Source: Dialister hominis (GTDB lineage Bacteria; Bacillota; Negativicutes; Veillonellales; Dialisteraceae). Taken from it: a DNA stretch of 64,000 nucleotides. Below, piece after piece: positions 27,263 through 35,485 of the stretch. The notes beneath the pieces are model-generated. The model was not told where the DNA came from. It did no database searches and was given only the letters and a program-made list of their open reading frames with translations. Within the stretch, counting starts at the first letter, position 1, and each line of letters opens with the position of its first letter. A program made the position numbers and the translations under genes. Location: NCBI RefSeq assembly GCF_007164725.1, contig NZ_AP019697.1, forward strand, positions 301,501 through 365,500, in the 5' to 3' direction.

Positions 27263-28315
27263 ATGGGTTTACTTGATGAAACTTTGAACCGCATCCAGCC
27301 GCTTGATCAGGATGCCATGGAGCAGGCCGGACAGCGCTGGAGTGACTTATATCTGGGCATGGGAAATCTCGGGAAAATGGAAGACATGGTGGTGCGCTAT
27401 GCAGGCATCACGGGAGAGGCCATTCCGGACAAGCCCAAGTGCTGCATGGTGATTGCCTGCGCCGATCACGGCGTCTACAAGCAGGGCGTTTCCGCCTATC
27501 CGCAGTCGACGACGGTCGGCATGACGAAGTCCTATGTCGTTGCCAAGGGCGCATCGGCCAATGCGATGGCTTATTATGCAGGTGCTGACATGGTCGTCGT
27601 CGATGTGGGCATCAATCATGACATGAGCCGTGTGCCAGGCCTTCTTCCCCGTAAAATCGCATGGGGAACGAAGGATATCACCGAAGGTCCTGCCATGACA
27701 AGGGCGCAGGCTATCCAGGCGATCGAGACCGGCATAGAAATCGCCGACAAGAAAGCTAAAGAGGGCTACAAGGTCTTCACAATCGGTGAAATGGGGATTT
27801 CCAATACGACGTCGTCTGCGTGCATTTTAGGGGCCTTTAATCACTGGAATGCGATCGAGGTCACAGGACGCGGGACAAACATTTCCGATGAACGTCTCCG
27901 TCACAAGGTGGAGGTCGTGCAGCAGGCGCTCGACGTGAACCAGCCGGATGCTGGTGACGGCATCGATGTCCTTGCCAAGGTCGGCGGTTTTGAATTCGGA
28001 TGCCTCGCCGGTGTCATCCTGGGCGCCGCTGCCAACCATGCGATGACGATCATTGACGGCTTCAACACGACGGCAAGCGCCTTCATTGCAAGGGCGCTTC
28101 TTCCTGAAGTGGTGAACTACCTCATGGCGTCCCATCTGTCGCTCGAACAGGCGCACAAGAAGTCTCTGGCGGCGCTTGGTCTTGCTGAATACATCGACCT
28201 GGATTTCCGCCTCGGAGAATCTGTCGGAGCCGGCATCCAGATGAAAATGCTTGAAATTGCGCTTGCGGCATTCCGTGAGTGCGTGACAAAGGAAGAAGCG
28301 GGGGTGAAAGCATGA
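27263..28315 (+). CDS. CobT-family phosphoribosyltransferase, ArsA-like
   Basis: A member of the nicotinate-nucleotide:base phosphoribosyltransferase family that activates the lower ligand of cobamides. 350 residues. It keeps the nucleotide-phosphate motif GEMGISNTTSSA (Glu176) and the catalytic-base motif RLGESVGAG (Glu319). At the base-binding site of S. enterica CobT, where Glu88 sits in PQEVT, this protein has PQSTT with Ser82. That change, and the second CobT-like gene overlapping downstream, recall the ArsA/ArsB pair that activates phenol and p-cresol in Sporomusa and relatives. Start ATG 27263 (AAGGAGG 4 nt upstream) is preferred to ATG 27260 or earlier codons. Confidence 0.85.
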   Translation: MGLLDETLNRIQPLDQDAMEQAGQRWSDLYLGMGNLGKMEDMVVRYAGITGEAIPDKPKCCMVIACADHGVYKQGVSAYPQSTTVGMTKSYVVAKGASANAMAYYAGADMVVVDVGINHDMSRVPGLLPRKIAWGTKDITEGPAMTRAQAIQAIETGIEIADKKAKEGYKVFTIGEMGISNTTSSACILGAFNHWNAIEVTGRGTNISDERLRHKVEVVQQALDVNQPDAGDGIDVLAKVGGFEFGCLAGVILGAAANHAMTIIDGFNTTASAFIARALLPEVVNYLMASHLSLEQAHKKSLAALGLAEYIDLDFRLGESVGAGIQMKMLEIALAAFRECVTKEEAGVKA

Positions 28316-29334
28316 GCCGTATACCGGAACTGAACAAGGAGGCCATGGAAGCCTGCCAGCTTTACGTCGATAACCTGATCAAGCCGATCCATTCCCTGGG
28401 GAAACTGGAGGAAATCGCTGTCAGGATCGCAGGCGTGACGGGGAAAGTCAAGCCGTCCTACCTGAACAAGGCCATCGTCATTTTCGGCGGGGATACTGCT
28501 TCTGACGGGGAAAACAAGACGAAGGGACAGCTCTCCCATGATGAAATGAAGCTTGTCGCCCAGGGCGCAGGCCCGGTCAATGCTGCGGCGCGCATGATCG
28601 ATGCGCCGGTCTACCTGATCGACGTGGGCCTTGAACAGGATACGTCTGACATTGAAGGCGTCCTCACGCAGAAGGTCATCCGCGGCACGCACTTCGGCCA
28701 CCCTGCCATGGATGATGAAGTGACGGCCGCTGCGATTTCCGTCGGCATGTCGGTGGGAAAGACATTGGCCGGTCAGGGCATCGAAGTCATCGGCCTTGGA
28801 AATATCGGGGAGCGCTCCATGCTTTCTGCACTGGCCGTGACGACAGCCATCATGAAGGAAGACTTGAAGAAGGCATCTGGAAAGACAGGCTTTGCCCTGA
28901 ATATTTCTGATGTCGGCGATTTTGCCAAGGATCCTGTGGGAACGCTTTCCATCGTGGGATCTGCTGAAATTGCAGCGCTCTTCGGCCTTGTCGTCGAAGC
29001 GGCCCGCTGCAATATGATGGTCGTCTTTGACAATGCAGTGACAGGCGCTGCCGTTCTGGGCGCCGTGACGGCGTATCCGGAAATCCGGAATTTTGTCATT
29101 CCTTCCGTGTATTATGAAGAACCGGTCCACCAGATGCAGATGCAGAAGCTTGGCATGAAATCCTTCCTTCATTATGATTTCACGGAAGCGGAAGGTTATG
29201 GTTCCGCGCTGGGACTTTCCCTCATGGATGCGGCAATCGATATGCTGAACCAGATGAAGACATTCGGCTCGGCCGGCGTAGACGTGGCTGAAGACGGACC
29301 GGGCGCAGGAAGGCAGAGAGAGGAGATCAAGTGA
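28312..29334 (+). CDS. Second CobT-family protein, ArsB-like subunit
   Basis: 340 residues, clearly homologous to the previous gene along its length (for example IKPIHSLGKLEEIAVRIAG against the LGNLGKMEDMVVRYAG region). The nucleotide-binding motif is changed: GEMGISNTT aligns with GNIGERSML, so Glu and the NTT triplet are lost. A glutamate remains at the catalytic-base position (FTEAEGYG). This fits a non-catalytic or regulatory partner in a heterodimer, as known for ArsAB; that is inference. Start ATG 28312 overlaps the upstream stop (ATGA); the stop overlaps the next gene (TGATG). Confidence 0.75.
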   Translation: MSRIPELNKEAMEACQLYVDNLIKPIHSLGKLEEIAVRIAGVTGKVKPSYLNKAIVIFGGDTASDGENKTKGQLSHDEMKLVAQGAGPVNAAARMIDAPVYLIDVGLEQDTSDIEGVLTQKVIRGTHFGHPAMDDEVTAAAISVGMSVGKTLAGQGIEVIGLGNIGERSMLSALAVTTAIMKEDLKKASGKTGFALNISDVGDFAKDPVGTLSIVGSAEIAALFGLVVEAARCNMMVVFDNAVTGAAVLGAVTAYPEIRNFVIPSVYYEEPVHQMQMQKLGMKSFLHYDFTEAEGYGSALGLSLMDAAIDMLNQMKTFGSAGVDVAEDGPGAGRQREEIK

Positions 29335-30089
29335 TGAAAGCTTTATTCGTACGATGCTACGGCAGACTGACGGCGGATATGATGATCGGCGGACTGATCG
29401 ACATGGGCGTGCCGCCCGTGTACCTGAAGTCCTGCCTTTCCGATGCAGGCATTACGGCGGATTTCATGGAAAAGCCAAATCCTGCTGCCCAGATTTCCGC
29501 GCACTACTTCCATATCTTCCCGGAAGCTTTTGAAGGGCCTCTTTACATGGTATCCTTCATGGCGCGCTGGAGAAGCCTTTGCGAAAAGGTGCATCCGGAA
29601 TGGGAGGAAACGGGCTGGAAGGTATTCCGCGCTCTCGCATCCGGCCTTCCTGAAGGAAAGGACGATCTCTCTTTGAACGGAGTTTCCATGGAAAATGCAG
29701 TTTCCCTCTACCTTCTCTTATGCTGCCTGGATTATCTGGAAACAGAATCCCTCTTCACGATTCCTTTCTCCATTGAAAAGGGAACGTCAGAGGCGGCCAG
29801 GGCATCGCTTGCGATCCTTAAGAGCGCAGGCGCAACGGATGGGGAACCGGTGCCTGCAGAAGACATCCATCCTTTTGCAGCAGCCATCCTTGAAGGACTT
29901 TCTGCCGATTTCATTTCCATGGACGGAAGATTCCTTTCCGACAAGACAGCGTATGGAAGCTCGTCAGCTGACAAGCCGACGGGGAACAATACGGTCTGTC
30001 TGTACCTTGGGTACTATACCGACCGCGCAGAGTCTGTTTTCGGACGCCATATGAAGGTATTCGGAGCCAATCCCGATCTCGAACTGTAA
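29334..30089 (+). CDS. Short LarC-like (DUF111) protein of unknown role
   Basis: The N terminus (LFVRCYGRLTADMMIGGLID, GVPPVYLKSCL) resembles the start of LarC, the nickel-pincer cofactor cyclometallase (consensus like FDCFSGISGDMFLGALIDLG). The C-terminal part (IHPFAAAILEGLSADF, GSSSADKPTGNNTVCLYLG) matches the place of LarC TPTGAAIL and GxGxRDxPGRPNVLR. At 251 residues it is shorter than full LarC (about 400), lacks the C-terminal domain and has lost several conserved residues. It is translationally coupled to the ArsB-like gene (TGATG). A link to cobamide or metal-cofactor handling is inferred only from position. Confidence 0.5.
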   Translation: MKALFVRCYGRLTADMMIGGLIDMGVPPVYLKSCLSDAGITADFMEKPNPAAQISAHYFHIFPEAFEGPLYMVSFMARWRSLCEKVHPEWEETGWKVFRALASGLPEGKDDLSLNGVSMENAVSLYLLLCCLDYLETESLFTIPFSIEKGTSEAARASLAILKSAGATDGEPVPAEDIHPFAAAILEGLSADFISMDGRFLSDKTAYGSSSADKPTGNNTVCLYLGYYTDRAESVFGRHMKVFGANPDLEL

Positions 30090-30107
30090 TAGTGTTATAT
30101 CTGCTAA

Positions 30108-30155
30108 GAAGGGCCCGTATTCCTCTTTTCAAGGGGGAAGCGGGCCCTTTGTTTG
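30108..30155 (+). terminator. Terminator of the cobT-like operon
   Basis: Outer stem AAGGGCCCG with CGGGCCCTT enclosing a second weak helix, followed by TTTG. Confidence 0.75.
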
Positions 30156-30252
30156 TGCGCGGGGAGGAAGGGGCCTGGAAGCCAGAAGAAGGGGTGAATG
30201 GCCCTCTTGTATCCTTTTTGTAAAAAAGTTCAAATTTTTTTCAAAAAAGGGC

Positions 30253-30281
30253 TTGCGCAAAATGGAATGATGGGGTATACT
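30253..30281 (+). promoter_or_regulatory. tRNA cluster promoter P1
   Basis: TTGCGC, 17 nt, TATACT. Confidence 0.6.
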
Positions 30282-30345
30282 TAAACACGTTGCAAAGAGC
30301 CGGACAAACACCGGAAACTTCGATAGATTCGGATAAAAATCCCTA

Positions 30346-30374
30346 TTGACACGAAGCGGACGGCGTGATAAAAT
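30346..30374 (+). promoter_or_regulatory. tRNA cluster promoter P2
   Basis: TTGACA, 17 nt, TAAAAT, with a TGA extended -10. Confidence 0.75.
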
Positions 30375-30431
30375 ACGGTTCATGACGACGAAGCATCACT
30401 TCTCCGAAATCATTGATTAAAAAAAAGAGAC

Positions 30432-30459
30432 TTGACAAATCGCCAAGCAATGATATAAT
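30432..30459 (+). promoter_or_regulatory. tRNA cluster promoter P3
   Basis: TTGACA, 16 nt, TATAAT, with a TGA extended -10; it ends 21 nt before the first tRNA. Confidence 0.8.
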
Positions 30460-30480
30460 GTTATTGTTGCAAATGCGCAT

Positions 30481-30555
30481 GCGGAAGTAGCTCAGTGGTA
30501 GAGCACAACCTTGCCAAGGTTGGGGTCGCGGGTTCGAGTCCCGTTTTCCGCTCCA
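30481..30555 (+). tRNA. tRNA-Gly(GCC)
   Basis: Anticodon stem CAACC/GGTTG with loop TTGCCAA; encoded CCA. Confidence 0.97.
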
Positions 30556-30591
30556 TTGTTAGTAACCATCCGAAAGGATGTTGCTATATAT

Positions 30592-30667
30592 TCCTGAATA
30601 GCTCAGCCGGTAGAGCGCGTGACTGTTAATCACGATGTCGCAGGTTCGAACCCTGCTTCAGGAGCCA
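30592..30667 (+). tRNA. tRNA-Asn(GTT)
   Basis: Acceptor TCCTGAA/TTCAGGA, anticodon stem CGTGA/TCACG with loop CTGTTAA; encoded CCA. Confidence 0.97.
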
Positions 30668-30670
30668 TAT

Positions 30671-30745
30671 AGGGGTATCGCCAAGCGGTAAGGCAACGGA
30701 CTCTGACTCCGTCATTCGTAGGTTCGAATCCTGCTACCCCTGCCA
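30671..30745 (+). tRNA. tRNA-Gln(CTG)
   Basis: Acceptor AGGGGTA/TACCCCT, anticodon stem ACGGA/TCCGT with loop CTCTGAC (anticodon CTG, the rarer isoacceptor); encoded CCA. A TTG isoacceptor should lie elsewhere. Confidence 0.95.
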
Positions 30746-30748
30746 AAT

Positions 30749-30824
30749 GACTCATTAGCTCAGTCGGTAGAGCACTTGACTTTTAATCAAGGTGTCCCGC
30801 GTTCGAGTCGCGGATGAGTCACCA
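30749..30824 (+). tRNA. tRNA-Lys(TTT)
   Basis: Acceptor GACTCAT/ATGAGTC, anticodon stem CTTGA/TCAAG with loop CTTTTAA; encoded CCA. Confidence 0.97.
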
Positions 30825-30828
30825 CGAT

Positions 30829-30903
30829 GGCCTGTTCGTCAAGCGGTTAAGACACCGCCCTTTCACGGCGGGTTCGGGGGTTCGAATCCCCCACAGGTCA
30901 CCA
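30829..30903 (+). tRNA. tRNA-Glu(TTC)
   Basis: Acceptor GGCCTGT/ACAGGTC, anticodon stem CCGCC/GGCGG with loop CTTTCAC; encoded CCA. Confidence 0.97.
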
Positions 30904-30907
30904 ATGT

Positions 30908-30983
30908 GGGCGATTAGCTCAGCTGGGAGAGCGTCTGCCTTACAAGCAGAATGTCAGCAGTTCGATCCTGTTATCGCCCACCA
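30908..30983 (+). tRNA. tRNA-Val(TAC)
   Basis: Acceptor GGGCGAT/ATCGCCC, anticodon stem TCTGC/GCAGA with loop CTTACAA; encoded CCA. Confidence 0.97.
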
Positions 30984-30988
30984 AGTAC

Positions 30989-31065
30989 GGCCCGGTGGTG
31001 TAGTGGTCTAACATGCCGCCCTGTCACGGCGGAGATCGTCAGTTCAAATCTGATCCGGGTCGCCA
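30989..31065 (+). tRNA. tRNA-Asp(GTC)
   Basis: Acceptor GGCCCGG/CCGGGTC, anticodon stem CCGCC/GGCGG with loop CTGTCAC; encoded CCA. Confidence 0.97.
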
Positions 31066-31074
31066 CTTATTTTT

Positions 31075-31150
31075 GCCTCGGTAGCTCAGTTGGTAGAGCA
31101 AAGGACTGAAAATCCTTGTGTCAACGGTTCGATTCCGTTCTGAGGCACCA
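31075..31150 (+). tRNA. tRNA-Phe(GAA)
   Basis: Acceptor GCCTCGG/CTGAGGC, anticodon stem AAGGA/TCCTT with loop CTGAAAA; encoded CCA. Confidence 0.97.
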
Positions 31151-31157
31151 TATCTAT

Positions 31158-31243
31158 GCGGCTGTGGCGGAATGGCAGACGCGCTACTTTGAGGGGGTAG
31201 TGGACTTACGTCCGTGTGAGTTCAAGTCTCACCAGCCGCACCA
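31158..31243 (+). tRNA. tRNA-Leu(GAG)
   Basis: Class II tRNA with a long variable arm. Acceptor GCGGCTG/CAGCCGC, anticodon loop TTGAGGG; encoded CCA. Confidence 0.95.
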
Positions 31244-31279
31244 TTCCATTTCTTGTTTCTCGTTGTTGTAACTACATAT

Positions 31280-31364
31280 GCGGTCGTGGCGGAACTGGCA
31301 GACGCGCTATCTTCAGGCGGTAGTGGAGTAATCCGTGAGAGTTCAAATCTCTCCGACCGCACCA
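31280..31364 (+). tRNA. tRNA-Leu(CAG)
   Basis: Class II tRNA. Acceptor GCGGTCG/CGACCGC, anticodon loop TTCAGGC; encoded CCA. It looks like a close relative of the preceding Leu gene, probably an old duplication. Confidence 0.95.
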
Positions 31365-31374
31365 GCTCAAAAAT

Positions 31375-31403
31375 AATCTCATCAGAAATGATGAGATTTT
31401 TTT
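31375..31403 (+). terminator. tRNA cluster terminator
   Basis: Perfect 10 bp stem AATCTCATCA/TGATGAGATT with a GAAA tetraloop and T-run. Confidence 0.92.
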
Positions 31404-31605
31404 GTGGTTGAAACAGGCTGCCTGAGACAAAGACCAGGACCGGATGGATCGAATCCGCCTGGCAGTGTATCCAGCGCCTTACATTATATAAGGAAATGAT
31501 CCTGCTTTTTCCATTTCTGGTATGCCTTAAGGGAAAAGATCCTTCCCTGCCTTTTTGTACAGGAGGGGCCGGAGGCCTTCCGTGAACAGGCACCCTCAAA
31601 TATGG

Positions 31606-31611
31606 TATAAT
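31606..31611 (+). promoter_or_regulatory. -10 box of polA
   Basis: TATAAT inside ATGGTATAATATAATAC, 36 nt before the polA start; a TGG precedes it (extended -10). No clear -35. Confidence 0.5.
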
Positions 31612-31646
31612 ATAATACATATTGTGTCCTTAAATGGGAGGTATCC

Positions 31647-34226
31647 ATGGAAAATAAATTAGCCATCATCGATGGCAGCAGCCTTCTGTACCGCGCGTTT
31701 TATGCGCTTCCTCCGACGATGACGTCGCCTGACGGCGTGCCGACGAATGCCGTCTATGGTTTTCTTCGCATGCTGCTCTCTCTTTACCGCGAGCTTGATC
31801 CGGCTTATGTCGCTGTCACCTTCGATAAAGACCGCCAGACGTTCCGCATGGAAATGTATGACGGGTACAAAGCGACAAGAAAGCCGGCTCCGGCCGAGCT
31901 CGTTCCGCAGTTCGATCTCATCCTTGAGGTCATGCATGTCATGGGCGTTGCTGTCTACAGCCTTTCCGGCTATGAAGGCGACGATGTCCTGGGCACGCTT
32001 TCTGCACGCTATGAAAAGGAACTGCCTGTCGCTATCGTGACAGGGGACCGTGATGCGCTGCAGCTGGCAAGCGACAGGACGACCGTCTACCTTACGCAGA
32101 AGGGAATTTCCTCCATGTCTGAAATGACGCCGAAAGCTGTCGAGGAAAAGTACGGCATCACGCCGTCCCAGGTCATCGACATGAAAGCGCTCATGGGCGA
32201 TACCGCCGACAACATCCCGGGCGTTCCGGGCATCGGCGAAAAGACAGCGCTGAAGCTTCTGACGCAGTACAAGACGCTCGACAATCTCTATGCGCATGTC
32301 GATGAAATCAAGGGCGCACAGGGAAAGAAGCTCGCTGCCGGAAAAGACATGGCATACCTTTCCTACAAGCTCGCTGCGATCAAGAGAGATGTTCCGATGG
32401 AAACGACGCTTGAAGAAATGGCGCAGCCCGTTCATATCAGCGAAATGAAGGAACTCTTCAGTCGCCTCGGCATCAATCTCCTCTCCCAGTTCGGCGAACT
32501 TCCGCGCTTCACGGCTCTGGCCGAAGCGAAGAAGGAAGAAGTCGCAAAGGCAGGGGAGAAGGCAGAAGACTGGAAGGATGGCCTGTCCTTTGAAGGAAAG
32601 GAAACCGCCATTTCCTTCGATCTTGAAGGAACGGCTCCTTTCTTTAAAGCAAAAGGCGTAGTCATTGCAGAAAATGGCCATGCCTACCTTGTAAAGGCAG
32701 AGCAGTTTGGAAAAGCGGCAGAAGCTTTAAGGAAAGCCAAAGTCGTCATCACGGAAAACAGCAAGCCCATCATGGAAACGGATTTCCCATGGGAAGGGAT
32801 TCCTTTCTTTGACACGACGATTGCCGCCTACCTCCTCGATCCGACAAGAACGACGTACCCGCTCTCTTACCTGGCAGGCCTTTTCAAGAAGCCGGAAATC
32901 TATGCTGACGAAATGAAGGACTTCGCTTCCAAGGGCGCAGCCGTTTCCCTCTTCCTCCTTTCCATTTATGAGGACGCTAGAGACATGCTCAAAAAGAACG
33001 GCGTTGAAAAGCTCTATGACGAAGTCGAGCAGCCACTCGTGAAGGTCCTTGCCGCTATGGAAAAGGCAGGTATTGCTACGGACACGAAGCGCTGGGAAGA
33101 AGTCCATGCTGACATGAAGTCCAGGGAAGAAGCGCTGATTTCCAAGATTTACGAACAAGCAGGGGAAGAATTCAATATCAATTCGCCCAAGCAGCTCGGC
33201 CATATCCTTTTTGAAAAGATGGGCCTTCCTGCAGGAAAGAAGACGAAGACAGGATACTCGACGGCCGCTGACGTGCTGGAAGAACTGGCTGAGCAGTACC
33301 CGTTCGTGAAGAATATCCTTGAATACAGATCGCTTTCCAAGCTGATTTCCACATACCTCGAAGCACTGCCGCTTTTGATCCGTAAGGAAACAGGACGAAT
33401 CCATACGACGTTCAACCAGACGGTCACGGCAACAGGACGCCTTTCAAGCTCCGATCCGAACCTGCAGAATATTCCGGTCAGGACGGAAGAAGGAAAGAAG
33501 ATCAGATCGCTCTTCGTTCCGGGAGAGGGTTACGATTCCTTCATTTCCTCCGATTACTCGCAGGTCGAGCTCCGCGTGCTCGCGCATATGTCGGAAGATG
33601 AAGGGCTCATCCGTGCTTTCCTCAATAAGGAAGACATCCACAGAAGAACAGCCGCTGAAGTCATGGGCATCCCGTTCGAGGACGTCACGCCTGAGCAGCG
33701 TTCGCATGCGAAAGCCGTCAACTTCGGCATCATCTATGGCATCAGCGATTTCGGCCTTGCGCGCCAGCTCGGCATCACAAGGACGGCTGCTGCCGACTAT
33801 ATCAAGGCATATTTTGAAAGATACCCGAGCATCCATGCGTTCATGAACAGGATGATCGAGGATGCAAGAAAGACCGGCCGCGCCGTGACGCTCTACGGGC
33901 GTTACAGGGAGCTCGCCGATATCAACAGCAAGAACTTCCAGCGCCGCTCCTTTGCGGAAAGAACGGCGATGAACACGCCGATCCAGGGGACGGCCGCCGA
34001 CATCATGAAGATGGCGATGATTGCCGTCTATGACAAGATGAAGGCAGGAAATTTCAAGAGCCGCGTGCTGCTACAGGTCCACGATGAACTGGTGGCAGAA
34101 GTCACGGCCGATGAAAAGGAAGCAGTCGCAAAGCTTCTGAAGGAAACGATGGAATCTGTCGTAAGCCTCAGAGTGCCGCTTGTGGCTGATGTGAATGAAG
34201 GGAAAAACTGGGCGGAGACGAAGTAG
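31647..34226 (+). CDS. polA: DNA polymerase I
   Basis: Repair and Okazaki-fragment polymerase, 859 residues. The N-terminal 5'-3' exonuclease domain (AIIDGSSLLYRAFYALP, VTFDKDRQTFRMEMYDGYK, NIPGVPGIGEKTALKLL) is complete. The middle 3'-5' exonuclease domain looks degenerate: a D-x-E remains (SFDLEG, near residue 317) but the third and fourth acidic residues seem replaced (ENSKPIM; FASKGAAVSLF). The C-terminal polymerase domain is intact (SSDYSQVELRVLAHMS, RSHAKAVNFGIIYG, LLQVHDELVAEV). It probably lacks proofreading, as in several Firmicutes. coaE follows 24 nt downstream. Confidence 0.97.
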   Translation: MENKLAIIDGSSLLYRAFYALPPTMTSPDGVPTNAVYGFLRMLLSLYRELDPAYVAVTFDKDRQTFRMEMYDGYKATRKPAPAELVPQFDLILEVMHVMGVAVYSLSGYEGDDVLGTLSARYEKELPVAIVTGDRDALQLASDRTTVYLTQKGISSMSEMTPKAVEEKYGITPSQVIDMKALMGDTADNIPGVPGIGEKTALKLLTQYKTLDNLYAHVDEIKGAQGKKLAAGKDMAYLSYKLAAIKRDVPMETTLEEMAQPVHISEMKELFSRLGINLLSQFGELPRFTALAEAKKEEVAKAGEKAEDWKDGLSFEGKETAISFDLEGTAPFFKAKGVVIAENGHAYLVKAEQFGKAAEALRKAKVVITENSKPIMETDFPWEGIPFFDTTIAAYLLDPTRTTYPLSYLAGLFKKPEIYADEMKDFASKGAAVSLFLLSIYEDARDMLKKNGVEKLYDEVEQPLVKVLAAMEKAGIATDTKRWEEVHADMKSREEALISKIYEQAGEEFNINSPKQLGHILFEKMGLPAGKKTKTGYSTAADVLEELAEQYPFVKNILEYRSLSKLISTYLEALPLLIRKETGRIHTTFNQTVTATGRLSSSDPNLQNIPVRTEEGKKIRSLFVPGEGYDSFISSDYSQVELRVLAHMSEDEGLIRAFLNKEDIHRRTAAEVMGIPFEDVTPEQRSHAKAVNFGIIYGISDFGLARQLGITRTAAADYIKAYFERYPSIHAFMNRMIEDARKTGRAVTLYGRYRELADINSKNFQRRSFAERTAMNTPIQGTAADIMKMAMIAVYDKMKAGNFKSRVLLQVHDELVAEVTADEKEAVAKLLKETMESVVSLRVPLVADVNEGKNWAETK

Positions 34227-34250
34227 CCCGATAGAAGGCAGGAGAAAAGA

Positions 34251-34871
34251 TTGTACAGGATAGGGCTTACGGGAGGGGTTGGAAGCGGAAAAAGCACCGT
34301 TTCCAATTACATGCATACACTGGGGATCCCGGTGATCGACGGGGACAAGCTGGCCCGCGAAGCGGTCACGCCGGGAAGCCAGGCCATGGCGAGGATGGAG
34401 CAGGTCTTCGAGAAGGAAATCTTCAATGAGGACGGCACTCTTGACCGCCTGAAAACGGCCGAGATTATTTTTACAAATGAAGAGAAAAGGCAGCAGCTGA
34501 ACGACATCATTCATCCTTATATCTGGTACCGCACGCAGGAGGAGCTTTACCGCGCGCAGGATGAAGGCCATTCCGTTGTCGTCCTCGATATGCCGCTCCT
34601 TCTTGAAATCAGCTGGCAGCTTCGTGTCGAGGCCGTATGGATCGTCGAGGTGCCGCTTGAAGTCCAGATCAACCGCGTCATACACCGTGATCATTTCACG
34701 AGGGAACAGGTACTGGAAAGAATAGGCAAGCAGATGCCGACATTAAACAAGCTGAACTATGCCGATGTCGTCATTGACAACAGCCATTCCGTCGAAGAAA
34801 CGGAAAGGCAGGTCAGGGAAGCGCTGAAGCATGTTCCGGGATTTGTATTTCCGGAGGGAATGGAAGTATGA
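34251..34871 (+). CDS. coaE: Dephospho-CoA kinase
   Basis: Last step of coenzyme A synthesis. P-loop GLTGGVGSGKST at residues 5-16; further family motifs are DGDKLAREAV and the lid region VIHRDHFTREQVLERI, with YADVVIDNS near the end. TTG start with AGGAGAAAA upstream. It has 206 residues. The gene overlaps the downstream transglycosylase gene by ATGA. Confidence 0.95.
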   Translation: MYRIGLTGGVGSGKSTVSNYMHTLGIPVIDGDKLAREAVTPGSQAMARMEQVFEKEIFNEDGTLDRLKTAEIIFTNEEKRQQLNDIIHPYIWYRTQEELYRAQDEGHSVVVLDMPLLLEISWQLRVEAVWIVEVPLEVQINRVIHRDHFTREQVLERIGKQMPTLNKLNYADVVIDNSHSVEETERQVREALKHVPGFVFPEGMEV

Positions 34872-35485
34872 GAATTGCTCTGAAACGCAGGAAAAGGGAA
34901 GTCAGACGCCACCAGGGAAACACCGGGGCTTTGGTGTTTGTCCTTTTGCTTGCGCTTTTGAGCATGCTTGTGCTTTGGCTGATTCATAATTCCGCATTCC
35001 TCCGACCGAGCGTAGAAGTGTCGATCTTAATCGAGAAAAGCGCGGAAGAGCAGCATGTATCACCTTCTCTCCTGCAGGCTGTCATCCTGACGGAGAGCAA
35101 GTTCGATGCCAAGGCTGTTTCCCATGTGGGAGCGGTCGGAATGATGCAGCTCATGCCGGAAACGGCGGAGTGGATTTCCGAAGAAAGCGGCCTTCCTGCA
35201 GACGACCTCAACCGGCCGGATGAGAACATCCCGCTTGGCGCATGGTACCTGAATTTCCTTTTGAAGAAGTACCACAATAATGAAGTCCTGGCTCTTGCCG
35301 CCTACAATGCAGGACGCGGCAATGTCGACGAGTGGGTGGAGAAGTACAACTGGGGCGAAGGCTTCTCCAAAGTCGATGAGATCCCCTTCCCTGAGACGCG
35401 CGAATTCGTGAAGACGGTCGTCAGCGCAAGGGACAGGCTCGAAGCGGAGAGGAAGGAAAAGGAGAAAGAGAAAAATGGCAGTTGA
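34868..35485 (+). CDS. Lytic transglycosylase (SLT domain), membrane-anchored
   Basis: Cleaves peptidoglycan glycan strands in the periplasm. One N-terminal membrane segment (about residues 20-38, FVLLLALLSMLVLWLI) is followed by an SLT/Slt70-type domain. The catalytic glutamate is in ILTESKFDAKAVS; further motifs are GAVGMMQLMPETAEW, NIPLGAWYLNFLL and LALAAYNAGRGNVDEW. It has 205 residues. It overlaps coaE (ATGA) and the next gene (11 nt). Confidence 0.92.
   Translation: MRIALKRRKREVRRHQGNTGALVFVLLLALLSMLVLWLIHNSAFLRPSVEVSILIEKSAEEQHVSPSLLQAVILTESKFDAKAVSHVGAVGMMQLMPETAEWISEESGLPADDLNRPDENIPLGAWYLNFLLKKYHNNEVLALAAYNAGRGNVDEWVEKYNWGEGFSKVDEIPFPETREFVKTVVSARDRLEAERKEKEKEKNGS

Larger units (their letters stand above)
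30156..30480 (+). other. Intergenic region with stacked tRNA promoters
   Basis: No gene is seen. The region holds three well-spaced sigma-70-type promoters listed separately. The stretch between P1 and P2 (30282-30345) shows a CCGG-rich hairpin (CCGGACAAACACCGG) of unknown meaning. Confidence 0.6.

Noticed and set aside
31222-31620. 132-codon minus-strand frame over tRNA-Leu and the polA leader
   Set aside because: It overlaps a tRNA gene, the tRNA terminator and the polA promoter.
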